A stretch of 42,029 nt of DNA from Paracoccaceae bacterium (GTDB lineage Bacteria > Pseudomonadota > Alphaproteobacteria > Rhodobacterales > Rhodobacteraceae), in NCBI GenBank assembly GCA_002709405.1, contig PAQV01000004.1, forward strand, positions 1 to 42,029. Direction: 5' to 3'. The notes under the pieces were generated by a model. The model was not told the origin of the DNA. It made no database searches and was given only the letters and a program-made list of their open reading frames with translations. Of the stretch, positions 35,801-42,029 are shown in pieces (positions within the stretch are counted from its first letter, which is position 1; the number at the start of each line of letters is the position of its first letter). The position numbers and the translations under genes are program-made.

Positions 35801-35940
35801 CCGTCTGGGGTTTTCTCGAAAATGCCGGGCCAGTCGACGTAGGACACGGTCAGCTCTTGCGCGCGGACAGGCGTGGCGGCCGTCAACGACAGCGCCACGA
35901 CGGTCAGGACGATGGCAAGCAAACGAGCGACAGGAGACAT
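32815..35940 (-). CDS. Hybrid sensor histidine kinase with tandem periplasmic solute-binding domains
   Basis: A 1,041-residue BvgS/EvgS-like sensor. Domain order: signal peptide (1-27); first SBP_bac_3 domain (about 28-250; YVDWPGIFEKTPDGGYTGFY); second SBP_bac_3 domain (about 255-475; RFPPYQVVTGDGGFTGYGVE); membrane span (491-508, LLGLAVVITLLVVL); PAS-like domain (about 525-645, ending ILDDITRHE); HisKA with His671 in TGGIAHDFNNLL; HATPase with Asn781, DNGPGM (834-839) and GTGLGLSM (860-867); and a receiver domain (921-1030) with phospho-acceptor Asp970 in LLLTDIVMPG and Lys1019. No HPt domain is seen, so the relay would need a separate one. The ligand is probably a small molecule such as an amino acid. 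The ATG at 35940 fits the signal peptide. No response-regulator gene is adjacent. Confidence 0.92.
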   Translation of the reverse strand: MSPVARLLAIVLTVVALSLTAATPVRAQELTVSYVDWPGIFEKTPDGGYTGFYPELAQAIADRAGFTLQFQEFDTPREAIGVWTGGSNLFAAGPPRTPALDHAVFSDPIGDIATYLFVLESEDPGLSLDDMSGRRIGVVERAAGSDLGDLGGRAGEVVPFVDIRDAFGALIMGRIDGVVTTYKFAADLLRDTKLDYRVRTVDPALRVEPFHALVSHDRAELMPRINAAIRALRDDGTLARMLADWNVTKPDPVPPVLIVGVSRFPPYQVVTGDGGFTGYGVEALKQLAGRAGLKLRFVEITSDEWAAGPGDDTYDMLPPLSVTQAKRRQMDFTRPLQESPYSIFLRSADERRIGGIGDLAGMRVGFTRNSWGRSLVGSAPPFQEILVEDEDRLLDLLIAGQVDAVIYADATLRAVAERRGQSGELRTVAPPVAVSQRAIGLRPGLATVRERLDAVIPGYLASEALQLLRAQWLSPQPFWTPVRMRQAWTGASGLLGLAVVITLLVVLRARRRAVARATELEILSNRLGAILNTAQSAILGFGRNGDILVANLGARQLIAEPARPLPFSWPTGITFVEPETLAPLDASRDPIRRALAGGALSGEVSILRQDANDGKLRYVSVSSSSVATPTPGDIATVVILDDITRHERNRQSAERSARLDALGQMTGGIAHDFNNLLATVEYAATLIAGAPADKATSYLESIHKTVRRGADLTRRLLTFSKQNTGQVKSVTVREVMTDFQRLSGMTIEPGVSLDFDIHDDDLRVFCDVAQLENALLNLVINSRDAIIASGKGDRIVVSVRGLSEEHMQVERPQVGDAPLPAHLSPRFIDFSVSDNGPGMAEEVRRRAADPFFTTKGLSAGTGLGLSMVYGFVENAGGELRIYSEIGHGSTVRLLLPRGTDGGLREGAQDRPERSRGQGQRILIVEDEPELLELVSAMVEGLGYAIGTALSGEDAMALMRQGQEYDLLLTDIVMPGGIGGFELARQVRQLHPGIPIVYMSGYTGVRAEDMGGAVAPILQKPCPPSDLALALSGALSEAETGS

Positions 35941-36296
35941 GGCAACCCGTGGGATAGGTGCCCCCGTCTTACACAATCCTTGCGCGTTTGTCCTGCGTTC
36001 CGGCCCCGGCGGACGGGCTGTCCTGGGTCCAATTGTGTGCGCTGCCGACCCCGTCACCGGCCTTTCGCCCGCCAGGTCCACCCGCCAAGTCTAAGGGCAC
36101 CCGAAGGCCATGCGCCAGGCATCAGGCAACGCCCCACCGGCTCGCGCCATGACCGTCGCCACTCCACGGCGCAACGCATCACATGGCATCACATGACGCC
36201 TGAACCCCCACATCCCGGCCGGGCGGCCGTTGCGGCAAGGTTGCGCACCACCCCCCGTTGCTCCAGTTTCCCAGCAAGTTTCAACGGGGGCACATC
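35941..36296. promoter_or_regulatory. Divergent spacer, histidine kinase / M20 dipeptidase
   Basis: 356 bases with no supported gene. It holds a 10-base perfect tandem repeat GCATCACATG x2 at 36176-36195, about 100 bases before the dipeptidase start, possibly a regulatory site, and CGGGGG 6-10 bases before the ATG at 36297. No clear -35/-10 boxes. Confidence 0.45.
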
Positions 36297-37664
36297 ATGA
36301 GCTGGGCAGACTATCTGGACGCGAACCAACCACGGTTCATCGAAGAACTATGCGATTTCATTCGCATCCCCTCGGTTTCGGCCAAGCCAGAAAACGCCGG
36401 GGACGTGCGGCAGGCCGGCCAATGGGTGATCGACAGGCTGACCGCCGCCGGCATCGAAAACGCGCAGATGTATGAAACGGCGGGCCACCCCGTGGTCTGT
36501 GCCGATTGGCTGCATGCCGGGCCCGACAAGCCCACCATCCTGATCTACGGCCATTTCGACGTTCAACCCGCCGAGCCGTTCGATCTGTGGACCACCCCTC
36601 CGTTCGAACCGACCATCCGCGAGGACCGGATCTACGGGCGCGGCGCGACCGACGACAAGGGCGCCATGCTGGTCCCCATCCTCGCCGCCGAGGCCCTTCT
36701 GGCCGAAACCGGAGCGCTGCCCATCAACGTCCGGTTCTTCTTCGAGGGGCAGGAGGAAATCGGCTCGCCCGACCTGCAGCCCTTCATCGAGGGCAACCTC
36801 GACCGGCTTCAGGCCGACATGATCTTTTCCGCCGACGGCAGCCAGTGGGATCCCGAAACGCCCCAGATGGTGCTGGCCCTGAAGGGGCTCGTGTCCCTTG
36901 AGGTCACCGTGACCGGGGCCCGCTCGGACCTGCATTCCGGCATGCACGGGGGCGGTGTGGCCAACCCGGGCATGGCCCTGGCCCACCTGCTGGCCAGCAT
37001 GAAATCGCCCGACGGCACGATCCTGGTCGACGGGTTCTACGACGACGTGGTCGACCTGACCGAAGCCGACCGCGCAGCCATTGCCCGCGTGCCCTGGGAC
37101 GAGGCCGAATACCTGGCCGAAACCGGGGCTCCGGCGACCCATGGCGAACCCGGCTACACCACGCGCGAAAACCTCTGGGCCCGGCCGACGCTGGAAATCA
37201 ACGGCATGACATGCGGCTGGCAGGGCGCGGGCACGAAGACGGTGCTGCCGTCGGTGGCCTCGGCCAAGATCACTTGCCGGCTGGTGGCCAACCAGAACCC
37301 CGAAAAGGTCTACGATCTGATCGCCGCCCATGTCGCCCAGAACTGCCCGCCCGGAGTGACCGCCGAGGTCGTGCGCAACCCCGGGCGCGCCGATCCCTTC
37401 CTGGTGCCGGCCGGCCACAACGCCACCGCCGTCGCCGGCCAGGTCCTGGAAGAGGTCTATGGCAAGGTCCCGCACCAGACCCGGGCGGGCGGGTCGATCC
37501 CGGTCATGTCCACCCTGCTGGATCAACTGGGGCTGCACGCGGTGATGTTCGCCTTTGGCCATGCAGACGAAAACCAGCACGCCCCGAACGAGTTCTTTCG
37601 CCTGCCGACCTTCCGCCTGGGCCAGACCGCCTATGTCCGGCTGATGGAACGGCTGGCGGGCTGA
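36297..37664 (+). CDS. M20 family dipeptidase
   Basis: A 455-residue zinc peptidase of the M20/M25/M40 family, dipeptidase/carnosinase branch. Metal ligands are in IYGHFDVQP (His, with its Asp), GRGATDDKG (bridging Asp), FEGQEEIGSPD (catalytic Glu plus ligand Glu), and SADGS. SDLHSGMHGG and TRAGGSIPVM mark the dimerisation and substrate regions; the C-terminal ligand lies in FGHADENQHAPNE. It is cytoplasmic and cleaves dipeptides or N-acyl amino acids. The start at 36297 is chosen because MSWADYLDANQP is the family's usual N-terminus; the upstream in-frame codon at 36258 lies in the spacer. Whole protein intact. Confidence 0.94.
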   Translation: MSWADYLDANQPRFIEELCDFIRIPSVSAKPENAGDVRQAGQWVIDRLTAAGIENAQMYETAGHPVVCADWLHAGPDKPTILIYGHFDVQPAEPFDLWTTPPFEPTIREDRIYGRGATDDKGAMLVPILAAEALLAETGALPINVRFFFEGQEEIGSPDLQPFIEGNLDRLQADMIFSADGSQWDPETPQMVLALKGLVSLEVTVTGARSDLHSGMHGGGVANPGMALAHLLASMKSPDGTILVDGFYDDVVDLTEADRAAIARVPWDEAEYLAETGAPATHGEPGYTTRENLWARPTLEINGMTCGWQGAGTKTVLPSVASAKITCRLVANQNPEKVYDLIAAHVAQNCPPGVTAEVVRNPGRADPFLVPAGHNATAVAGQVLEEVYGKVPHQTRAGGSIPVMSTLLDQLGLHAVMFAFGHADENQHAPNEFFRLPTFRLGQTAYVRLMERLAG

Positions 37665-37698
37665 TCTTCGACCCCGCCGGCGTTTTACACACTTGAGC

Positions 37699-37716
37699 CC
37701 CGGGGACAGCCCCGGG
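37699..37716. terminator. GC hairpin after dipeptidase gene
   Basis: CCCGGGG pairs with CCCCGGG around ACAG, 34 bases past the stop. No T-run follows; a second small GC dyad lies at 37723-37738. Weak terminator candidate. Confidence 0.3.
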
Positions 37717-37822
37717 CATAGTGGGGCCGCAGCGCCCCTCGTTCAGGCGCGCCTCACGGCCCCGGCGACCTATCCGCCGCGGCCCCAGCCAACCGGGACC
37801 GGATCCCCGTGGAGACCAGAGC

Positions 37823-38890
37823 ATGGCGTTCGATTTCATCCTGATGCTCACCTCGAACGACCGCACCATTCCCGATGCCCATGCCCGGCTGAACGAGGCC
37901 CTGGAAGGCGGCGTGCGCCACATCGGCTTCAAGGACGTGGGCCTGCCCTTCGACGAGCTGAAGGGGCTGGCCAATGCGATCCGCGCGGCGGGCGGGCGGT
38001 CCTACCTGGAGGTGGTCAGCCTGGATGCCGAAAGCGAGCTTGCCTCGGCCCGAGCCGCGATCGACCTGGATGTCGACTGCCTGCTGGGCGGCACGCGGGC
38101 CGAAGAGGTCACCGCCCTCACCCGCCACCACCCGGTGCGCTACTTCCCCTTTCCCGGGCGCATCACCGGCCATCCCAGCGTGCTGGAGGGCCCGTCTCGG
38201 GCCATTGTCGATTCGGCCCGCCGGCTGGCCGACCTGGAACACGTGCACGGGCTGGACCTGCTGGCCTACCGCTTTGATGGCGACGTGCCGCACCTGATGG
38301 CGGATGTCTGCGCGGCGGTGGAAAAGCCGGTCATCATGGCCGGCAGCATCGACAGCCCCGAACGCATCTCCGAAGCGGCCCTGGCCGGGGCGGCGGGCTT
38401 CACGGTCGGCACGGCCGCCCTGGCCGGGGCCTTCCCGGCCGAAAGCGCGGGCTTTGCCGGCCAGGTGCGGGCGATCCTCGAACTGACGGACCGGGCGCGC
38501 ACCCGCTCCACGGTGCCGCGCCGGCTGGCCCTGTCGGCCCATGACACCCGCAAGCCGCAGCTGCGCGCCTGGGTGCTGCGCCACCGCAAGGCGCTGGCCG
38601 GGCACCGGCTGATCTGCACCGGGGGCACCGGCCGGACGATCGCCGAGGCCGCGCCCGAACTGACCATCCAGCGCCTGCAGCGCGGCGGGCGCGGCGGCGA
38701 CCAGCAGCTTGGCGCGCTGATTGCCACGGGGGACCTGGACGCGGTGATCTTCTTTGCCGACCCCACCCTGCCCCACAGCGGAGACGCCGACCTGCAGGCC
38801 CTGACCCGGCTGACCGTCCTGCACGACACGCCCCTGGCCCTTGGCCCCGCCGCCGCCGACATGGTGGCCGGGGCCCTGCTGGCCCGTTGA
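37823..38890 (+). CDS. TIM-barrel / methylglyoxal synthase fusion protein
   Basis: A 355-residue two-domain protein. Residues 1-225 look like a (beta/alpha)8 barrel: DFILMLTSNDRTIPDAHARL, GVRHIGFKDVG, YLEVVSLDAESE, DVDCLLGGTRAEEV and a closing phosphate-loop-like VIMAGSIDSPE and AGFTVGTAAL. Residues 232-355 align with methylglyoxal synthase, which converts dihydroxyacetone phosphate to methylglyoxal: ALSAHDTRKPQLRAW (His240, Asp241), ICTGGTGRTIAEA, the GGDQQLGALI block with the catalytic Asp293, FFADP (Asp313) and LPH (His318). All E. coli MgsA-equivalent catalytic residues I can place are kept, so the synthase half should be active. The barrel is not one I can name. Start at 37823 with GGAG upstream; the open frame to 37721 is Arg/Pro-rich noise. 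An AEC permease follows. Confidence 0.85.
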   Translation: MAFDFILMLTSNDRTIPDAHARLNEALEGGVRHIGFKDVGLPFDELKGLANAIRAAGGRSYLEVVSLDAESELASARAAIDLDVDCLLGGTRAEEVTALTRHHPVRYFPFPGRITGHPSVLEGPSRAIVDSARRLADLEHVHGLDLLAYRFDGDVPHLMADVCAAVEKPVIMAGSIDSPERISEAALAGAAGFTVGTAALAGAFPAESAGFAGQVRAILELTDRARTRSTVPRRLALSAHDTRKPQLRAWVLRHRKALAGHRLICTGGTGRTIAEAAPELTIQRLQRGGRGGDQQLGALIATGDLDAVIFFADPTLPHSGDADLQALTRLTVLHDTPLALGPAAADMVAGALLAR

Positions 38891-38910
38891 CCCGAATGAT
38901 CCCGATGATC

Positions 38911-38935
38911 CCGCGCGGGGCAGCCCGCGCGGTTT
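38911..38935 (+). terminator. Rho-independent-like terminator after the fusion gene
   Basis: A perfect 9-bp inverted repeat CCGCGCGGG / CCCGCGCGG with the loop GCAG starts 20 bases after the stop and is followed by TTT. The next gene starts 215 bases on and so probably has its own promoter. Confidence 0.65.
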
Positions 38936-39150
38936 GGGCACAATAGCGGGCAACCACCACCCGCTTGCCTCCATCACCCCGGGCCCGCCATTGCCTTCGC
39001 CCGCCCGGCCTGCAATGTCTTGCACTGTCTTGACCGGCAAGCCGACCACGAGGAGACCGGGCCCCCTGCCCGGCGGTCGCCGCGCCACGGCACCGGAGGC
39101 CCAATGTCCGCCCATCTCCACCGCCCTCGCCCAGCCCGACGCGCGCCCGC

Positions 39151-40086
39151 ATGATCGACGCCTTCCTTGTCGTCCTGCCGATCTTCGGGCTGATCTTCGC
39201 GGGCTGGATCGCCGGGCGCAGGGGCGTGCTGGGCGCGCAGGCCACGCCCGAGCTCAACCGTTTCGTGATCTGGCTGGCCATTCCCGCGATGCTGTTCGGC
39301 GCCGCCGCCGAGGCCGATGCCCAGGCCCTGTGGCAACCCGCCCTGGTCGTGTCCTACGCCGTGGCGGGCATGGTGACGATGGCCATCGCCATGCTGGTGG
39401 CCCGGGCCCGCCGGGTGCCCCTGGCCGATGCCGCGCTGGACGGGCTGAACGCCAGCTATCCCAACGTCGGCTTCATGGGCTTTCCCATCGCGCTGACCGC
39501 CATGGGCCCCGAGGCGATGGTGCCGACGACGATCTGCGCCCTGCTGACCATGTGCGTGATCTTCGCCGTGTCGATCGTGTTCATCGAAACCGGGCTTCAG
39601 GAAGACCAGAAGCCCTGGCCGCTGATCCGCAATGTCGCCCTGCAGATCATCCGCAACCCGCTGATCGTGGCCCCCCTGGCCGGCGCCCTGTTCCCGGTCC
39701 TGGGGCTGGGCCTGCCCGGCCCTGCCGCCCGCTTCCTGGACCTGCTCGGCGGCGCTGCCGCCCCCTGTGCGCTGGTCATCATCGGCCTCTTCCTGGCCAA
39801 CAACCCGGTGCGCATCGACCGCAACCGCCTGGGCCGTGTCGCCTTCCTGATCGTGCTGAAGCTGGGGCTGCAACCTCTGGTCGCCCTTGGCCTCGCCCTG
39901 TGGCTTGGCCTGGGATCCTTGGGCACCGCCGTCGTCGTGGTCATGGCCGCCCTGCCCACGGGCACCGGGGCCTTCATGCTGGCCGAATATTACGACCGCC
40001 AGACCCAGGAATCGGCCGAGGTCATCATCCTGTCCACCCTGGTCTCGGTGATCACGGTGTCGCTGTGCATTGGCCTTCTGGCCTGA
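39151..40086 (+). CDS. AEC family transporter (auxin efflux carrier type)
   Basis: A 311-residue inner-membrane permease of the AEC family (Pfam Mem_trans). About ten hydrophobic segments are visible in two five-helix halves. The first half has VVLPIFGLIFAGWIAGRRG and the conserved LNRFVIWLAIPAMLF with the helix-breaking Pro; NASYPNVGFMGFPIAL is the family's central signature, and ALPTGTGAFMLAEYYD the matching one in the second half. Family members move malate, malonate or other organic anions. It lies downstream of the barrel-methylglyoxal synthase gene after a terminator-like hairpin. Substrate unknown. Confidence 0.92.
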   Translation: MIDAFLVVLPIFGLIFAGWIAGRRGVLGAQATPELNRFVIWLAIPAMLFGAAAEADAQALWQPALVVSYAVAGMVTMAIAMLVARARRVPLADAALDGLNASYPNVGFMGFPIALTAMGPEAMVPTTICALLTMCVIFAVSIVFIETGLQEDQKPWPLIRNVALQIIRNPLIVAPLAGALFPVLGLGLPGPAARFLDLLGGAAAPCALVIIGLFLANNPVRIDRNRLGRVAFLIVLKLGLQPLVALGLALWLGLGSLGTAVVVVMAALPTGTGAFMLAEYYDRQTQESAEVIILSTLVSVITVSLCIGLLA

Positions 40087-40117
40087 TCCAGCACCCCCGC
40101 AGAAAGGAGCACAACAC

Positions 40118-40789
40118 ATGGATTTCCTGCTGGACGATGCCGAAGGCCCCGACCACGCTGACCACCTTGGCCGCCCGACGGTTCTGCTGGCCCATGGGGC
40201 CGGGGCGGCAATGGATTCCGATTTCATGGCCCAGATCGCCGCCCAGCTGGCCGCCTGCGGCCTGAACGTTGCCCGGTTCGAGTTTGCCTACATGGCCCAA
40301 AGGCGCAGCGGGGGCAGCAAGCGGCCTCCGCCCAAGGTCGAGATCCTGCAAGACGAATACCGGGCGGCGGTCGAGGCTCTGGCACCGAAGGGCCCCCTGA
40401 TCATCGGGGGCAAGTCCATGGGCGGCCGGGTCGCCAGCCTGGTGGCCGACGAGCTGCACGACCAGGGCCAGATCGCGGGATTGCTGTGCCTGGGCTATCC
40501 GTTCCACCCCACGGGCAAACCGGACAAGCTGCGGACAGAGCACCTGGAAACGCTGCAGACACCTGCCCTGATTTGCCAGGGCACGCGCGACCCGTTCGGC
40601 ACCCGGGCCGAGGTCGACACCTACGCCCTGTCGGACAAAATCACGTTGGCCTGGCTGGAAGATGGCGAGCATGACCTGAAGCCGCGCAAGACACTCACCG
40701 GCAAGACCCAGGCCGATCACCTGCATAGCGCGGCCACGACCGCGGCCGCGTGGATTGCCGGGTTGGAAGGTCTGCAGGCGGCCGGATAA
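40118..40789 (+). CDS. Small alpha/beta hydrolase, KANL3/Tex30-like
   Basis: A 223-residue cytoplasmic alpha/beta hydrolase. The oxyanion-side motif is LLAHGAGAAMDSDFM, the nucleophile elbow GGKSMGGRVAS (Ser), the acid lies in CQGTRDPFG (Asp) and the base in EDGEHDLKPR (His). The order and length match the bacterial proteins related to KANL3/Tex30. The ATG at 40118 has AAAGGAG 9 bases upstream; the in-frame start at 40070 would overlap the permease. It sits 31 bases after the AEC permease stop, so cotranscription is likely. Substrate unknown. Confidence 0.9.
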   Translation: MDFLLDDAEGPDHADHLGRPTVLLAHGAGAAMDSDFMAQIAAQLAACGLNVARFEFAYMAQRRSGGSKRPPPKVEILQDEYRAAVEALAPKGPLIIGGKSMGGRVASLVADELHDQGQIAGLLCLGYPFHPTGKPDKLRTEHLETLQTPALICQGTRDPFGTRAEVDTYALSDKITLAWLEDGEHDLKPRKTLTGKTQADHLHSAATTAAAWIAGLEGLQAAG

Positions 40790-40806
40790 CCGGGGGCAAC
40801 GGAAAG

Positions 40807-40837
40807 GGCCGCCCCCGCCACAAGGGCGGAAGCGGCC
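40807..40837. terminator. Bidirectional terminator between convergent genes
   Basis: GGCCGC pairs with GCGGCC and, inside, CCGCC with GGCGG, separated by a 2x2 mismatch; the loop is ACAAG. It occupies the 54-base gap between the convergent hydrolase and polyamine-binding-protein genes. Confidence 0.55.
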
Positions 40838-40843
40838 GCAACA

Positions 40844-41866
40844 TCACTTCTGCAGATCGGTCCAGATCCGGCTGTACAGCTGCTGGGTTTCCGGCGGGCA
40901 GGTCTTCATGAAGGTGCCCTTGGCCTTCAGATCGGCCGGAATGATGATCTCACGCGCGCTCTTCATGTCCTCGGGCATGAATTCCTCGGACCCCACGATG
41001 CCATTGGCATAACGGGCGAAATCGGAAATCAGCGCGGCGTTCTCGGGATCCATGATGAAGTTCTGGAACGCCTTGGCCTCTTCGGGGTTCTGCGCGTCCT
41101 TCAGCACGGCCACCGAGTCCATCCACAGCACGAAGCCTTCCTTGGGATAGCCATAGGCGATGTCCTCGTTCGCCAGGCGCATCCGGAAGGTCGACCCGTT
41201 CCAGTTCACACCGGCCCACAGGTCTTCCTTGGCGAATTTCTCGATGTTGCCGTAGTCCATGCCAAGCCATTTCTTCTTGGCTTCGACCAGCCCGTCGCGG
41301 ACCTTCTTCAGCAGCTCGAGGTCATCGGCACAGGGCTGCCCCCCGTAATACATGATCGCCAGGCCCATCACGTCGCCCATTTCCGGGACCACGTTGATCT
41401 TGCCCACCAGTTCCTCGGGAGGATCCATGAAGATGGCCGAGGTGTCGATGTCGCCGTCGTAATACTTGGTGTTCACCACGACGCCGGTGCTGCCCCACTG
41501 CCATGGCACGGTGTAATGCCGGCCCGGATCCCAGTCGACATCGACCCACTGGGGATCGACGTTCTTGAAGTTCTCCATCTCGTCGGGCCGGCTTTCCAAC
41601 AGCAGGTCCTCGCCGATCCAGATCGGGATGTAGGAATTCGACGGCACCACGATGTCGAAGCCGTGACCGCCGGCCTTGACCTTGGCCAGGGCGGTGTCGT
41701 TGCTGTCGTAATCGGTGATCGTGACCTTGATGCCGGTCTCGGCCTCGAATTTCTCGATCAGGGCGGGGTTGGTGTAGTTGCCCCAGTTGTAGATGTTCAG
41801 CTCTTGCGCCATCGCGCCCGAGGCCAGCAGGGCCAGGGCGGACCCGGCGGCGAGTAAGGTTTTCAT
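40844..41866 (-). CDS. Polyamine ABC transporter substrate-binding protein
   Basis: A 340-residue periplasmic binding protein of the PotD/PotF type. Signal peptide [20 protein letters not shown]; the mature start [14 protein letters not shown] is diagnostic, followed by [27 protein letters not shown], and the late block [20 protein letters not shown], where acidic and aromatic residues line the ligand pocket. It should deliver spermidine, putrescine or a similar cation to a permease. The ATG at 41866 has AAGGAGAG upstream. It is encoded downstream of a permease gene, as in potABCD-like operons; a short dyad in the 64-base gap (ACCGGC / GCCGGT) could set mRNA ends so that more binding protein is made. 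Exact polyamine not determinable. Confidence 0.93.
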   Translation of the reverse strand: MKTLLAAGSALALLASGAMAQELNIYNWGNYTNPALIEKFEAETGIKVTITDYDSNDTALAKVKAGGHGFDIVVPSNSYIPIWIGEDLLLESRPDEMENFKNVDPQWVDVDWDPGRHYTVPWQWGSTGVVVNTKYYDGDIDTSAIFMDPPEELVGKINVVPEMGDVMGLAIMYYGGQPCADDLELLKKVRDGLVEAKKKWLGMDYGNIEKFAKEDLWAGVNWNGSTFRMRLANEDIAYGYPKEGFVLWMDSVAVLKDAQNPEEAKAFQNFIMDPENAALISDFARYANGIVGSEEFMPEDMKSAREIIIPADLKAKGTFMKTCPPETQQLYSRIWTDLQK

Positions 41867-41930
41867 GTGGTCTCTCCTTGTTGGACGTTGGGATCTCACC
41901 GGCTCTTGTCCCGGCCGGTTGCAGACCCGA

Positions 41931-42029
41931 TCACTCCCTCCCCCGGCTGAACCAGAAGAAAAGCGACACCAGGATCGCTCCGGCCAGCAGGATGGCGGTC
42001 GAGATGGCGTTGACCTCGGGCGTGACGAC
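41931..42029 (-). CDS. ABC transporter permease, C-terminal end (partial)
   Basis: The last 32 residues of a PotC/PotI-like inner-membrane permease: [20 protein letters not shown] then [12 protein letters not shown] and TGA. The phrase TPEVNAIST followed by a hydrophobic helix is the typical end of polyamine permeases. It runs off the right edge; the rest of the operon must lie beyond. It precedes the binding-protein gene by 64 bases on the same strand. Confidence 0.85.
   Translation of the reverse strand, partial: VVTPEVNAISTAILLAGAILVSLFFWFSRGRE

Noticed and set aside
36348..37580. 410-codon minus-strand ORF opposite the dipeptidase
   Set aside because: Gly/His/Gln-rich antisense translation of a conserved peptidase.

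Overview
The window is GC-rich, densely coded chromosomal DNA that reads like a Rhodobacteraceae (Roseobacter-group) alphaproteobacterium. The grounds are codon and base use, a polyamine ABC operon, tandem DUF1254/DUF1214 proteins, a CGNR/ABATE protein, a GcvA-like LysR regulator and a giant 'QSVGG' glycine-rich autotransporter. The assignment rests on gene content only.

Layout. (1) 1-3800, housekeeping: pheT, a convergent acetamidase/formamidase and tRNA-Gly(TCC). (2) 3859-10521, an accessory stretch with lower GC and irregular codon use: a frameshifted HAD-IIA phosphatase, an unrecognised membrane ORF overlapping an ORF with PD-(D/E)XK-like motifs, a GNAT acetyltransferase between two direct copies of a dispersed repeat, an Mrr-type restriction endonuclease with a small three-repeat protein behind it, and a YaeQ protein. 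(3) 10833-18526, a ~2,560-residue autotransporter gene broken by one in-frame amber codon and one frameshift. (4) 18660-25370, a decay-prone stretch: an oleate hydratase remnant, two DUF1254/DUF1214 secreted proteins divergent from an AraC regulator, a 3' scrap of an alpha/beta hydrolase, a LysR regulator, and an ABC ATPase cut off after its signature motif and overlapping an intact ureohydrolase by ATGA. (5) 25614-29529: azoreductase, exported alpha/beta hydrolase, CGNR-type regulator divergent from it across an operator-like dyad, and an orphan helical Lys/Ala-rich protein. (6) 29582-42029, a well-kept block: metallophosphoesterase coupled to a diacylglycerol-kinase-like enzyme, serine beta-lactamase-like hydrolase, a hybrid histidine kinase with two periplasmic solute-binding domains, M20 dipeptidase, a TIM-barrel/methylglyoxal-synthase fusion, AEC permease, alpha/beta hydrolase, and the end of a polyamine ABC operon (permease then binding protein) running off the right edge.

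The most unusual items are the barrel-methylglyoxal synthase fusion at 37823-38890, whose catalytic residues are all visible; the Mrr nuclease plus triple EWP-repeat protein (7540-9733), a candidate defence module; the possible membrane-anchored nuclease-like protein split over 4984-6392; and the cluster of independent lesions (autotransporter, oleate hydratase, hydrolase scrap, ABC ATPase) within 15 kb. All assignments come from reading motifs; no database search was run.
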